NCBI RefSeq assembly: GCF_041146395.1
Contig: NC_090989.1
Location: forward strand, 223,604,843-223,668,842
Source of the DNA: Eulemur rufifrons
Taxonomy: Eukaryota; Chordata; Mammalia; Primates; Lemuridae
Reading direction: 5' to 3'
DNA: 64,000 nt
Shown: positions 11,372-22,758 of the stretch, in pieces
How positions within the stretch are numbered: position 1 is the first letter of the stretch
How the letters are laid out: each line of letters opens with the position of its first letter
The notes under the pieces: generated by a model
Databases searched by the model: none
The model's input: the letters and a program-made list of their open reading frames with translations, nothing else
What the model was told of the DNA's origin: nothing
Program-made: the position numbers and the translations under genes

Positions 11372-12176
11372 TTGTATAGGATTATAAATTAGAAATAAAT
11401 GTATCTCAGAATTTTGAGGACATTGCTCCATTGGTTTCTAGCTTCTAGTGATGCTATTAAGAAATTTGATACAATTGTGACTCTTGAACCTTTATATAAA
11501 ATTAATTTTTACTCTCTGGAAGCTTGTAGAGTCTTCTCATCATCCCCACTGTTCTGAAATTGCATGAATCTAGGTTCATTTTTATCCTTTGTACTGGGTA
11601 CTCAGAGTCCCTCTCAATCTGGAAACTCATGTTTTTTAGTTCTGGGAGATTTTTTTAAATTTGTTTCATGGTTTTCTTGCCTCATTGTCATTTTTCTCTC
11701 TCTGGAAGTTATAGTATTTGGATATTGGATCTACTGGAATGGTCTTCAAATTTTCTTATCCATTTTCTCCTATACTTAATCTCTTTGGGAATTTTCTCAA
11801 CTTCATCTTCCAATCACTCTCTCTCTTACTAATTTTTGCCATCATGTTTTTAATTTCTAAAAGCTGTTTTATGTTTGCTGAATGTTCATTTTTGAAACAG
11901 CATCCTGGTCTTGTTTTATGGATGCCATATAGCCTATTATCTCTGAAGATGTAATAGTAATTTTCATTCATTTTGAAGTTTACTTCTACCTGCACAGTCC
12001 CTAGTTCCTCCAAGCTGTTTTTTTCTGCTCACATATTTAAGTTTCATTTTAGAGGATTTCCTTAGATGTCTTTTGATTCTTGGTTGTCTGCTCACTGAAT
12101 GGGGACTAAATGCTGTGAGTACATAGGCAGGGCTTGTGGCTGAATCTCACTGTAGGATGCCTTGTCTGGGTCAATT
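11372..12176 (-). mobile_element. HAL1 element, reverse (part 2)
   Basis: Its minus strand reads AACATGAGTTTCCAGATTGA, CTCTGAGTACCCAGTACAAA and CTACAAGCTTCCAGAGAG, in the same order as the sense HAL1 copies at 54.6 and 61.5 kb. All reading frames are broken. Confidence 0.75.
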
Positions 12177-12190
12177 GTTGGAAAATTTTT

Positions 12191-12443
12191 CTTTTTTCTT
12201 TTTTTTTTTTTTGCAACAGAGTCTCACTCTGTGGCCCAGGCTAGAGTGCCGTGGCATCAGCCTAGCTTACAGCAACCTCAAACTCCTGAGCTCAAGCAAT
12301 CCTCCTGCCTCAGCCTCCCCAGTAGCTGGGACTAGAGGCATGCGCCACCATGCCCGGCTAATTTTATATATATATATTTTTAGTTGTCCATATAGTTTCT
12401 TTCTATTTTTAGTAGAGATGGGGTCTCGCTCTTGCTCAGCCTG
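12191..12443 (-). mobile_element. 5'-truncated Alu
   Basis: Poly-T, a right arm starting GCAACAGAGTCTCACTCTGT, the linker TTTTTAGTTGTCCATATAGT and a stop within GTCTCGCTCTTGCTCAGC. The near-repeats GTTGGAAAATTTTT (12177-12190) and GTTGGGAAATTTTT (12444-12457) bracket it, so the truncation happened at insertion. Confidence 0.9.
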
Positions 12444-12457
12444 GTTGGGAAATTTTT

Positions 12458-13139
12458 AATATTATTATATTATCTGTAAACTTTCCCCTTGGTAGGGTAG
12501 CTATATAATTTATGGTCCAAAACTATAACACTGTTGAGAGTGAAAAGGCATACTGTTATTATGCTTTGAGTGTCAAGCGTAAATTCAGACTATCCCAGGC
12601 AAGATAGAGGATGATAACCTACCTCCTGGGAGTGATATTTCTCAGAGTAAAGTCTTCCATTCCCAGCCTGGGTGCTAGAAGTCTGGACTAAGGACCTCTG
12701 GTTAGGTAAATGGGTAGATTTACAAATGGGGGGAGGAAGAGTGGGATTCCAGTTATGTAAGCCCACGTAGTGAGGGTATCTGCTAGGAGTACTAGAGAGG
12801 GAGGCAGAGAATCCTCAGTCGTCCAGGTCAGCAGAATTCCCTGTTGTCATCCCAACCCAGGATAGATCCCAGGCACTGACTCTGTAGTTAAAATTGCTAC
12901 TTACGCTGAGCAACTATGGCTCCAGGCTACATTTTAAAAGTTTATGCCATGTTTGCTTACAACAATCAGCTTGCTTTAACTCGAAGTATTTCCTACTGAG
13001 CATCTTCCTCATCAGGAATGTCTTTCTCCAGCTTTGATCACTTTGCTTTCTAATGATTTTTTCTCCCAGCCACTTAAGTTTCGGCTGCTGGGGACACTCA
13101 CCAGGTGGTGTAAACTGCATTAATTTTTGAAAATAGTTA
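12458..13139. other. No recognised feature
   Basis: AT-rich to mixed sequence. The beginning may be further diverged HAL1. I found no exon. Confidence 0.35.
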
Positions 13140-13500
13140 TTGTCCCTCTCTGCAGAGTCCCTTCCTATGAGGGAGATACGTTTCCCATCCTATTGACTTC
13201 AGACTTGCCAGTGTCCTCGCTCTGGCTGATGGAATGTGAGTAGAAGTGCTGCAGGCTGCACTGAAGCAGAGCTTTATGAGTTCCCATTGCTTGGTTCCAC
13301 CATAGCTCTTTTTCTACTGCCATTAAAGTGGCATGTCTCATGTAGGGGGCTGCACTGGACCCCAGAATGAAGAAGACTCTTAGAGCAGAGCTGCAGCTGC
13401 CCCTACATGTGAGTGAGAAAAAACCGTGTTGGTGAAAGTTACTATGATTTGGGATTGTTTGTTACCGCAGCATAACATAGTCAAAGCTGATTAATACACC
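13140..13500. repeat. Old LTR-like mid-repetitive DNA, unnamed
   Basis: The order CTGGCTGATGGAATGTGAGT, GCAGAGCTGCAGCTGCCCCT, TTTGTTACCGCAGCATAACA and CTGATTAATACACC resembles common old mammalian LTR or transposon debris. I cannot assign the family. Confidence 0.4.
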
Positions 13501-14994
13501 AAGACATTGGGGAAAGTCTCTTGGGTGAGTTGAATAGAAGCTGTTATTGAGTCTTTCCTTAGGGCTGATAATTTTATTTTTCCATTTTCATGCATCACAA
13601 GATTAAGTTTATTTAAGATTCCTAAATAGTAAAAATGAGGACCATCTGGGTTATTTCTTTTTACTTAAAAGAAAAAAAAAAATGTAAAGAGCAGAAATCA
13701 TTGGAATCAAGGTACCACCGCAATTGAGAACAAAATATTTTATTTCTCTCAATAAAACTATAGTTTACAGTTGTATTTACTAAATAAATTATATAATTTC
13801 TCTTTTACAAGCAATAAACTAAATCACAAGTATTTCAAAGACAATGTATGTACACGACATAAGGCCTTTTATAAATAGCTTTGCTTTTCTCATTTCACTA
13901 GTAAACAGTGAAAAACTCTTTATAGAAGCTAGTTTTCTATAAAGTAAAGGCAGACCTAGTATATTGATCTTTAAATGAAACCAATTTAAACTTTCATGAC
14001 ATGGGCTATGATTATAATTTAGCAAAAAAAAAAAAAAAGCAGAATTTATACTTTATTTACCATTTTGCATGGATGGATTTTTAAAAAATATATAAGCAGA
14101 TTACATATGTTGCTTATGTATAATCACTGGATGCATGCAAAATGAAATAATGCAAGAGTCCATAGGAAAATAGCACTTCCAAGTCAAAAAAGGTGATTGG
14201 CAATGGTAGAGAAAGCAGCTTAAATATAGTTCATGCAGTTCTTCACAGTTGAGCAAGCAACAGCAAATGACAGAATAGTGTGGTATTTTTCACATCCCAT
14301 CTACGGATCAGCCTATGGATCAAGACTCTCCTGACATCTTGCAAATTCTCCTAAATCAAGCTGATCATTTCTCTGTGTGTAGTGGGGCTCAGCCAAGTTC
14401 CTGTGGATAATTCTGGAGTGGAGAAACTTCTCTCCCGTAACTGTGTTCGTTTCTCGTCCATGTGTTTGGGTGGTCACCGTTTTCTCTTACTGGGGAAACA
14501 AAAGAAAGAAAGTGGCTGTGACATTAGGTTTTGGCATCGATTTGTATCTCCTCCCCATGTGTGGGAACATTTCTCCCAACAAATTGTGCCTGGAAAATGT
14601 GCAGGTAGAAATGGGGTGCATTAGGTTTGGGATTCTTCTGCAAGGATTAGCATAGCATATGATTCTCTGGTGGACTCGCAACAAGTTATTTACACTGTTT
14701 CTCAAGATTAAGTCCCAACTACCTCACATCACTGCACACTAAGACACACTCCTGACCTCCTAGTGCACAGGGCTTAGGGGATGTGCTGTGGCATATTAGA
14801 CCTAAAGTCAAAAAGAACAATTTGAACACAGTCTTGAACGCATGAACATTTATTTCCAAATAATATCCCTGTGCCCGAACAGTAAAAATATGTTTAGCAA
14901 ATATTTACCCTAAAATGGTAATCATTTAAAATCGGAGCCAGCTAACTCAACCTGTGACAGTTGTACCACGATACATGTGAGAATATGGTACTAT
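13501..14994. other. Unique interval with two A-runs
   Basis: It is AT-rich and carries poly-A runs near 13670 and 14022 without a recognisable element attached. The GC-richer part at 14380-14660 has overlapping open frames but no splice support. Confidence 0.4.
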
Positions 14995-15180
14995 GTTCAG
15001 TCTTTAGAGACAGATACATTTGGTCAAATATATTGATTTCCTAATTATTGTATCTATGTGACATTAAGTAAGTTACTTAACCTTCTTTGCACCTTATTTG
15101 TTTCATCTGTAAAATGGAGGTAACAAACCCTACTTTACAGGGTAATTGTGAGGGATAAATTTTTCTATAGGAAAAATAAA
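14995..15180 (+). mobile_element. MIR SINE
   Basis: Sense MIR core: TATGTGACATTAAGTAAGTT, ACTTAACCTTCTTTGCACCT, TGTTTCATCTGTAAAATGGA and ACAGGGTAATTGTGAGGGAT. Confidence 0.9.
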
Positions 15181-15510
15181 GTACATACACATACAATATA
15201 TACACTAATTACACATATATGTATATAAAATTTAATACCGTGCCTGGCATATGCTAGTGCCCCTAAAATTGTGGTGAAGGTGGGATGTGGGAATCACAGA
15301 GATTGTGCAGCTCAACACCTTCAATTTAAGGCAGAGAAAACTTGAGTACAAAGTTTGAAATGCCTCTGGAAATTATTAGGAAAGAAACTATGTCAAATAA
15401 AGAAAATTCTGGCTTAACAATCAGTATTTTATCAAGTACCTTGAGCCTACTGTAATTTTTATTAACTTACCATTTTGTTTTATATTAAATAGTTTGATCA
15501 CTCCCTCTTG

Positions 15511-15730
15511 TTCTTTTTTTTGAGACAAAGTCTCCCTCTGTTGCTCTGGGTAAAGTGCAGTGGCATCATCGTAGCTCACTGCAACTTCAAACTCCTGGGC
15601 TCAAACGATCCTCCTGCCTCAGCCTCCCGAGTAACTGGGACTACAGGTGGGCACCATGACGCCCGGATGATTTTTCTATTTTTAGTAGAGACAGGGGTTT
15701 TACTATCACTCAGGCTGGTCTTGAACTCTT
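15511..15730 (-). mobile_element. Outer Alu of a nest, first part
   Basis: Reversed Alu beginning TTTTTTTTGAGACAAAGTC. It breaks off at GGTCTTGAACTCTT, where a younger Alu entered. The outer element is flanked by CTCCCTCTT at 15501-15509 and 16157-16165. Confidence 0.9.
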
Positions 15731-16067
15731 TTTTTTTTTTTTTTTTTGAGACAGAGTCTCACTCTGTTGCCCGGGCTAGAGTGAGTGCCGTGGCATCATC
15801 CTAGCTCACAGCAACCTCAAACTCCTGGGCTTAAGTGATCCTACTGCCTCAGCCTTCCAAGTAGCTAGGACTACAGGCATGCACCACCATGCCCGGCTAA
15901 TTTTTTGTATATATATATTTTAGTTGTCCATATAATTTCTTTCTATTTTTAGTAGAGACGGGGTCTCACTCTTGCTCAGGCTGGTCTTGAACTCCTGACC
16001 TCGAGCGATCCACCCGCCTCGGCCTCCCAGAGTGCTAGGATTACAGGCGTGAGCCACCACGCCCGGC
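15731..16067 (-). mobile_element. Inner Alu of a nest, strepsirrhine type
   Basis: Complete reversed Alu ending GCCACCACGCCCGGC. It is bounded by the exact 16-base repeat CTGGTCTTGAACTCTT at 15715-15730 and 16068-16083, which is the target-site duplication made inside the outer Alu. Confidence 0.95.
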
Positions 16068-16156
16068 CTGGTCTTGAACTCTTGACCTGAAGCGATCCTC
16101 CTGCCTTGGCTTCCCAGAGTGCTAGGATTACAGGCATGAGCTACCATGCCCAGCTG
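16068..16156 (-). mobile_element. Outer Alu of a nest, second part
   Basis: It resumes TGACCTGAAGCGATCCTCC and ends GAGCTACCATGCCCAGCTG, completing the outer Alu interrupted at 15730. Confidence 0.9.
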
Positions 16157-16165
16157 CTCCCTCTT

Positions 16166-18010
16166 ACTAGTCTAAGTTAGAAAGTTATGCATGACATGCT
16201 CAAACTGTTACTCAGAAATGATCTTTCAGGAACAGGTGAGTGTCTGGTGCTGTAAACTACAGCAGAGGGTAAAGGGAAGTTGCCCACATCCTCGGGACAG
16301 ATGTCCGCTGGCTTCACTGAGCCGCAGTCTGATAACTTTGATATGTGGTGCAGATCTTTGCTCTTAAAACCAGTGACATACCAAAAACCCCCACATAAAA
16401 TGATGAGGTCCTAGGATTAGATTTATGAGTCCTGCTTTCTTTAAAAAAACCAAGATAAAACAAAAACAAAAGGAGGTGAAAGTCACGTTTCCTATAGATC
16501 ATCCTATAGATCACAGCTTGGAGTTCTGTGTCTGGCTTCTTGTGTCAATCTCCGAGAGGGACATTGAGTAATCCGAGTCATGGCTAGGGAGACCCACAGT
16601 GACGGGCCCCAAAGCCAGGACGCTGTGGGAGTGGCTAAAGACCTGGGCTCTTTTGTCTAGAAAATAGGGGATGTAGAGGTGGCATAAGAGCTGTCTTTGA
16701 GTATGTGGACGGTAACGCTGGGGAAGAAAGGGTTAGGCACCAGTTGAGTCCCTGCATTCCTGTAAGATGTGACATTGTCATCAGCACAGTGGCGCAGATG
16801 CTGTGATCCTTGGGTGGGGAGTGGGGTGGAATATCAGAAGGTGTGAAGGGAGGAGAGTTATAATCTCTCCCCATCAAGGATCCTGACACTCACGTCCTCC
16901 CCAGTGCAGGGTATGTGTGTGGGGTACTTGCCCTCCCCAGACACAGGAGCCCAATCTGCCACCTCTGAGACTCAGTGCGTTGAGAATCGCTCCGTACCGG
17001 GGCAACTGCGTGGGAACCAGCTTTGCCTCACCTGAAAGCGCTTCCTGACCAGAGTAAAGATGTGAAAGGTCACTAAAGGAGGGGCAGAGCTGACACTGAG
17101 GGGTCAGGCTGAGGCTGAACAGACACCGAGTAGGGCTGAGGCAGAAAACTGTTCACCCGAGACCCAGCGCGCAGAAGGCACTCAAGGCGGTCAGGGAGAG
17201 GACTCGGGCACTCGTGGGTGGGTCGGGTCAGATGACCACAAAGTTAGTGTCAACCACAAGATTCTCATAAAAACTCTTTGTAAATGTATACTGCTGAATA
17301 AGTCAGAATATTATAAATAGCTGGTGATTTATGCAACAAGAACTATCTGAAAAGAATTTAATATCTTGATGTCTTTCATAAAATTGGTTAACTTTATAAT
17401 TTAATAAAAAAATACTAGGTCTTATAATAATGAAATACATTCTCCTTCGTATTAAAAATAAAGAGTGATTTCCAGCTTTGGTCATAAAAAGTCCTTTGCA
17501 TTCATGCAGTAAGTAGTTTTTTTTTTTTTTTTTTAAACTGAGGATGTTGTAGAAATTTCCATAAACTCCTATAAACACTCTCATATCCAGGGGATAAGAA
17601 TGTCAAAGTTGGTGAGAAATGCCAACTCTGTATCTGTGTTGTAATATAATTCTTGGATGACATGATTGGTTACATGAAAGCATCTATTTTGTAGTAATTT
17701 ATAACCCTATTAAAATGAGATGGACAGGCCTTAAATATGTCTTCTGTGGGATTTGAAAGCGCAAGGTCTCCTTGCTTGTAAACATGGCCACTTTTCTGGA
17801 AGAAGTCTGCAGAAAGCAATTTTATTATTCTTTATTTAGAATAAAATGTGCTACAATTTTCCCTTCTTCAAATTTATAGCTCAGAAGTCCTATATTAGCC
17901 ATCACTGAAGTCTACCCTGGGAAGGAAACTTATAGCTTGAGCTCATTCTTCAAAATGTGGTAACTGTAGAAGTCCCTTCAGCTCCCCAACATGAAGATGA
18001 ACTCTTTAAG
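16166..18010. other. Unique interval, no gene supported
   Basis: It includes a moderately GC-rich stretch (16550-17230), a T-run near 17519-17535 and an AT-rich remainder. I see no exon with matching splice sites or any named repeat. Confidence 0.35.
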
Positions 18011-18206
18011 GCGGCAGTCCCCAACCTTTTTGGCACCAGGGGCCAGTTTCATGGAAGACAATTTTTCCATGGACTGGGGATGGGAAGGTTGGGTGTCATA
18101 GGTGGGTGGGGCGTGGTGCGGAGCTCAGGAGGTGATGTGCGGCCTGTTTCCTAACAGGCCACAGCCAGTTACTGTTCCGTGGCCTGGGGGTTGGGGACTG
18201 CAGCTC
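18011..18206 (+). mobile_element. MER1-type hAT element, internally deleted
   Basis: The left end GGCAGTCCCCAACCTTTTTG, GCCAGTTTCATGGAAGACAA and TTTTTCCATGGACTGGGG joins the right end GTGCGGCCTGTTTCCTAACA and GGCCTGGGGGTTGGGGACTG. The central half of the full element is missing. Confidence 0.9.
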
Positions 18207-18608
18207 TAGGGTATTACTGTCTCAAAGACTAGCAACTTCTTCTTTAGGTGAACTGAGATTCAACTCTCTCCTATGTGATGGCCTTAGAAACAGAAATGGG
18301 AACTGGTGCTTTGGGAGTGGAACCCAACCAGATCTCAGAGACGGGACAACAGACACTAGAATGACATTTCACCGTTGTCATCAACTGAATTGCTGTATGT
18401 ACCTTCCCTCTCTGCCCCCTGCCCCCAATCATTTGCCCACAAAGGTGCAAGTGTTTCTACCTATACACTAGGATGCTCTGAAAATTCATGATAAATTTTA
18501 AATTCTGAAACCTGAAGGTAAAAGGTGTCATAACAGTTGACATGAAAAGTAAAAATGGAGTAGTTAGGTATTTCTGTGGCCTAAATTCTTAGTGCTATCT
18601 ATTCCACA

Positions 18609-18655
18609 CGTGTGTGTGTGTGTGTGTGTGAGAGAGAGTGAGAGAGAGAGGGGGG
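18609..18655. repeat. Compound (TG)n(AG)n microsatellite
   Basis: About twenty bases of GTGTGTGT change directly into GAGAGAGAGTGAGAGAGAGA and a short G-run. Confidence 0.95.
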
Positions 18656-20892
18656 TGTATTTTTATTTCTATTCAAAATCAAGTGCTTAGTTCTATGATT
18701 GAAACTACACAATAATACACACACATGTGGTCAAAGGTTGCAAAGATTTTTCCAATGTTAAAATTATTTAAAACACAAACACAGAGAAATAAGGGAAAAT
18801 AGCAAATCAAAAGCAGTCTGTCTGCTGATTAAGAAGCCCTTTGTGAGGGCCGACTGCACTGAGGTGAGGCCAGACACCCCCTCAGGGGGAGCCCCAGTGT
18901 GGAACACTCTGAGGTGGCTTCCCAACTCGGTGGTCCAGGTTCACTTTTCAGAGCCATGGGCAGGGCATTGGAAGGTGACGTTTCTTCTCCAAGGTCTCAT
19001 TCCTAGATTCATCCCCCCCTGCCCTTTTTCAACCCTTCCCCTTCCCTCAACTCTCTCTCCCTACCTCATTATCTTAAAAATACATCCAGAATTTCTTAAG
19101 CTCTGGAGTGTGATGTGAGGGAGTTTTAAGGCAGAGCTGAAACGAAAGGCAGAACATCACCACGGCCAGACCCGCCAAGATGAACAGCACTGACTAGTCC
19201 CATGAGCTCTTAACCCTGAGGGGTGATGTTCTTTTTTAACTACAATTACCTCTGGCTTTAGTCCTGGGGCCCCATGGAAGCAGGGTCTTTCCCTGCCTGA
19301 TGTCCAGGAAATCCTTATTTTGGTTTCAAGTTGAAATTCTTTGCCAAAACACCTCTGGGGAAAGCATCAACTTTTCCCCTGGCTAAGGTAGGCACCAAGT
19401 CCCTTATTTCTTCTTCCTATGCCAAGCCCCTGTTTCCATCAGCAATTCCTGAATTCTGTTTCTTCCCAGCCCTCCTGTTTCCTTTCTGTTTTCTATTGTT
19501 CTTATTCTGTTGGCTGATGTTCCTTCTGTTACCATGAGAACACATGGACTTGTCCCGCCCCACCTGTCCATGTTGGTCCAGACTCACAGCATCACCTCAA
19601 GCCCGTGTTCAGGCTTCACGCCTGAACCTCGCCCAACACTACCTCTGGGGCCCCCTTCATCTCTGGGTTCACCTGATTGCTTTCTCAGAGATCCCTGAAT
19701 TTCAAACACAAAGTTTTCACCTTTGGGCTCTAGGAAGTCCAGAGTTTTTTTTTCAGTAAGAATCTATATTTACATTTAGTAGATATTAGATTATATTCAT
19801 ATCTACTCCCATATAGGGGGTTAGTTCACGAAACATAATCGCTTACAGATAGAGTGGGGTGGGGGATTTCTCTTTGTATGGGATTCCAGTTGTAGCAGGA
19901 GCCTGAAAGTTCACCATTTTCTCGGGAGTGGGGATGAACACATACACTAGCGCTGCGGAAATCAGGGCGTGGCAGCAAAGTAAAACTACACTACTGTGGA
20001 ACTTCATAGCTGGAAGGAAACTTAGAGAAGCTTGGGTCCTACATTCACACTTGAAAAAAAATGGGTGGACTCAGAATCAGGGGTGAAATCACTCTTTTCC
20101 AAGGACCAGGGACTGCAGGGTTTCAACAGAGAAGAATTGAGGCAGAAGGCGGGACGTTCGCCATCCTTGAAAGACATGTACAACCGAGATGAAGACAACC
20201 ATTCTGTGCCCAGTCTGGTAGAACGTTGGTTGAATTCTGGGGTGTTGGCAGCACATGGAGCACCAGGCCTCCTGCCAACCCAAGTGCCCCATAGGAGTGT
20301 CCCATACCAGTCAGTAGGCAGATGACTGATAAGATGATGACAGACCTAAGAAGAAGCTGGCACTTGTCTCTGCTGTGTCCTGGGATGGATTTAAGATTCT
20401 GGCCTCTCATTTCAAAACTGTTAGTGTAGCAGTAATACTGTAACACTGTTTCCTGCCTGATTTATTTGTTTTCTAAAGACCCAAGAGAAGCCCAAGAGCA
20501 TCAGTGATTTATACGGGCTGACAATTCTACGGCGGACTTTCTGGCACTCGAGTGACTCCTGCTAATTGTAAATCCAAGTGGTTACCTTATCATCTAATAA
20601 ATATATCTATCATATAGTTCCAGGGCTGCAACAGAATCTGCCCTGACTCTTGCTTCTGTTGCATTTGAAAAATGTAGGGGGAGGGACGTGGCAGTGGTTT
20701 CATTTGAAAAGGAGCACTGCCTTAGGATGAGGCCACCGCCTTTTCTGTCACCTGCACGGTAGGAAAGCACCAGATGCCAGGGGCCTCTGCCAAGGCCCAG
20801 TGGGGGGAAACTAGATGCTACACCCCCCACCAGCCTTTCCCCTCTCAGCACTTTCCTTGGTAGCATTTTTCTTTACAAAAGCACACAGTAGC
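18656..20892. other. Unique interval, no gene supported
   Basis: A C/T-rich part lies at 18990-19060. Overlapping frames at 19331-19759 and 20032-20446 are open on several phases and both strands, which argues against coding. I recognise no repeat. Confidence 0.35.
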
Positions 20893-21299
20893 TGTTATGG
20901 GTTACACTGTATCCTCTTAAAATTTCTATGTTGAAGTCCTCACTGCTAGTACCTCAGAATGTGACCTCATTTGGAGACAGGGTCTTTGTGGAAGTAATCA
21001 AATTAAAATGAGGTCACAGGTTGGGCCCTAATTCAATCTGACTGGTGTCTTTATACAAAGAAGACTTTTGGACACAAACACGTACAGAGGGAAGATGTAC
21101 AGGGAGAAGACAACCATCTACAAGCCGAGGAGAGGGTCCTGGAACAGATCCTTCCCTCACAGCCCTCAGAAGGGACCAGCCCTGCCAGCACCTTGATCGT
21201 GAACTTCTAGCCTCCAGAGCAGTGAGGAAAGAACTTTCTGTTGTTTAAGCCACCCAACCTGTGGTTCTTTGTTATGGCAGCCTTAGGGAACTAATATAG
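20893..21299 (+). mobile_element. MLT1-type (MaLR) solo LTR
   Basis: CTGTTATGGGTTACACTGTA, TACCTCAGAATGTGACCTCA, TGACTGGTGTCTTTATACAA, CCTTCCCTCACAGCCCTCAG and TTCTGTTGTTTAAGCCACCC, ending TTAGGGAACTAATATAG, follow the MLT1 LTR in order. Confidence 0.9.
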
Positions 21300-21898
21300 T
21301 AGCTATCGCTTGGATTTAGAAAGTCTTTTCTTTTCTTAAAATAAGACTTCATATTTGCATTCTAGTATGTTTAATCCTATTCCCTATTGGGGGTTCAAAA
21401 GCCACACTCACCCGGGAGTTCAGTGGCTGTCTGTGAGCACCTGTCAAAGACTGAAAGTGAAGAAAAGACTTTTTCCCCACTCCATATTTGTTGGTTCTTT
21501 GCTAAAATTGGGGCTTAAGCAGCAGAAAGAAGCATTTTCTGTGTTGAATCCGCAAACTGCCAAGGGGCCCTTTCAAAGAGGCTCCAGCGGGATTGGCCTT
21601 GATGGATGAGCAGGGACGCTTAGATCTGAGGGAAGATTAGCACCTCGTTTTCTGCGCCCCAAGGTAATTGCAGTCTCCGGTCTAGCTTGAAAGGTGGTGG
21701 ATGCTGGGCCTGTCAGAGTGAGCTGCCTTTGGCGTCTGAAGGACATGTGTCTTGCTGAACTTACACGCACAGCACTGAAAGGCTACGATGCAGTCCGTGG
21801 TGGAGTGGAAACAGTCTAGGGAGCGGCACACTCGCTCTTAATTAGGTTTCAATTCAAGCTCAATCACTTCGTCCCCCTTGGTCAGAGCTGCCTTTCTA

Positions 21899-21913
21899 CC
21901 AGTAGGTGGCAGT
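21899..21913 (+). promoter_or_regulatory. Candidate CTCF binding motif
   Basis: CCAGTAGGTGGCAGT fits the commonly used CTCF core pattern CCASYAGRKGGCRS at every position, and AGAGGGC follows. The match is by eye. It lies in unique DNA between two MLT1 LTRs. Confidence 0.5.
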
Positions 21914-22156
21914 AGAGGGCTTGCTGCGAGCAGGAACTCAATGGCAAGCCCCGCTCAGGAACGGGAGAGTGGTAGGATGGTAGGAGCCTCCTAATATTCA
22001 CCTTAGCTTTGCTTCTGCGTCAGAGGAAAAACGCACGTGACTCCAACAGGCCAACTGTCTTCAGAGGGGAACCCTGGGGGAGTCACACAGTTCCCCCCTA
22101 CATTAGCATAGAACAAGTGCAGGATGCTCAGAGCTGAAGGGTCCTGTCCACAAGCC

Positions 22157-22243
22157 CAGTGGATCTCAGCCCTGAACGTGTGGGCAGCTTTCAAAAACAC
22201 CAACGCCTTGGCCCAGCCCCAGGGATTTTTATTTCTAACACAT
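22157..22243 (+). mobile_element. MER5A fragment
   Basis: CAGTGGATCTCAGCCCTGAA and CAACGCCTTGGCCCAGCCCC, then AGGGATTTTTATTTCTAACA, resemble the left part of a MER5-type element. The right end is not clear. Confidence 0.55.
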
Positions 22244-22423
22244 ATGTTGCAACAAGTGACTGAGTCGGTTCATATACTCATTTACCTGACGCCTTTTTGT
22301 GAGGAATCCAAAATAATTTGGAAATATCTACCCAACCTCACAGCAACTTGGCCAGGGATGAGGGAAGTGAGTGAGAACATGGGGCCATGTGTGTTAAGGA
22401 GCAGTTTACAGGCCCCTGAGTGG

Positions 22424-22758
22424 AGCGGGTTGAATAGTGTCCCCTGAAAATTCTTACCCACCTGGAATCTCAGAATGGGGCCTTATTTGGAAATAGGTTC
22501 TTTGCAGATATCGTTAGATGTCTGGAGGTCATACAGATTAGGGTGAGCCCTAAATTCAGTGACTGCTGTCCTTATAAGAAGGACAGCACCAACAGCTGCA
22601 GAGGCAGGGGAGGACCTGCCCCTAGAGCCTCCAGAGGGAGCATGGCACTGTTGATCCTTTGATTTCAGATGTCTGGCTTCTAGAACAGGAGACAATACAT
22701 TTCTATTGTTTAAGCCACCCAGTTTCTGGTAATTTGGTGTGGCAGCCCTAGGAAACGC
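22424..22758 (+). mobile_element. MLT1-type (MaLR) solo LTR, deleted
   Basis: GCGGGTTGAATAGTGTCCCC, GGCCTTATTTGGAAATAGGT, TCCTTATAAGAAGGACAGCA, TCCAGAGGGAGCATGGC and TTGTTTAAGCCACCCAGTTT appear in MLT1 order. It is shorter than the copies at 20893 and 42171. Confidence 0.9.

Noticed and set aside
11564..12013. Hydrophobic open frames on both strands
   Set aside because: They lie in the antisense HAL1 and reflect its T-rich composition.
15508..16147. Open frames across 15.5-16.1 kb on both strands
   Set aside because: They are translations of the nested Alu elements.
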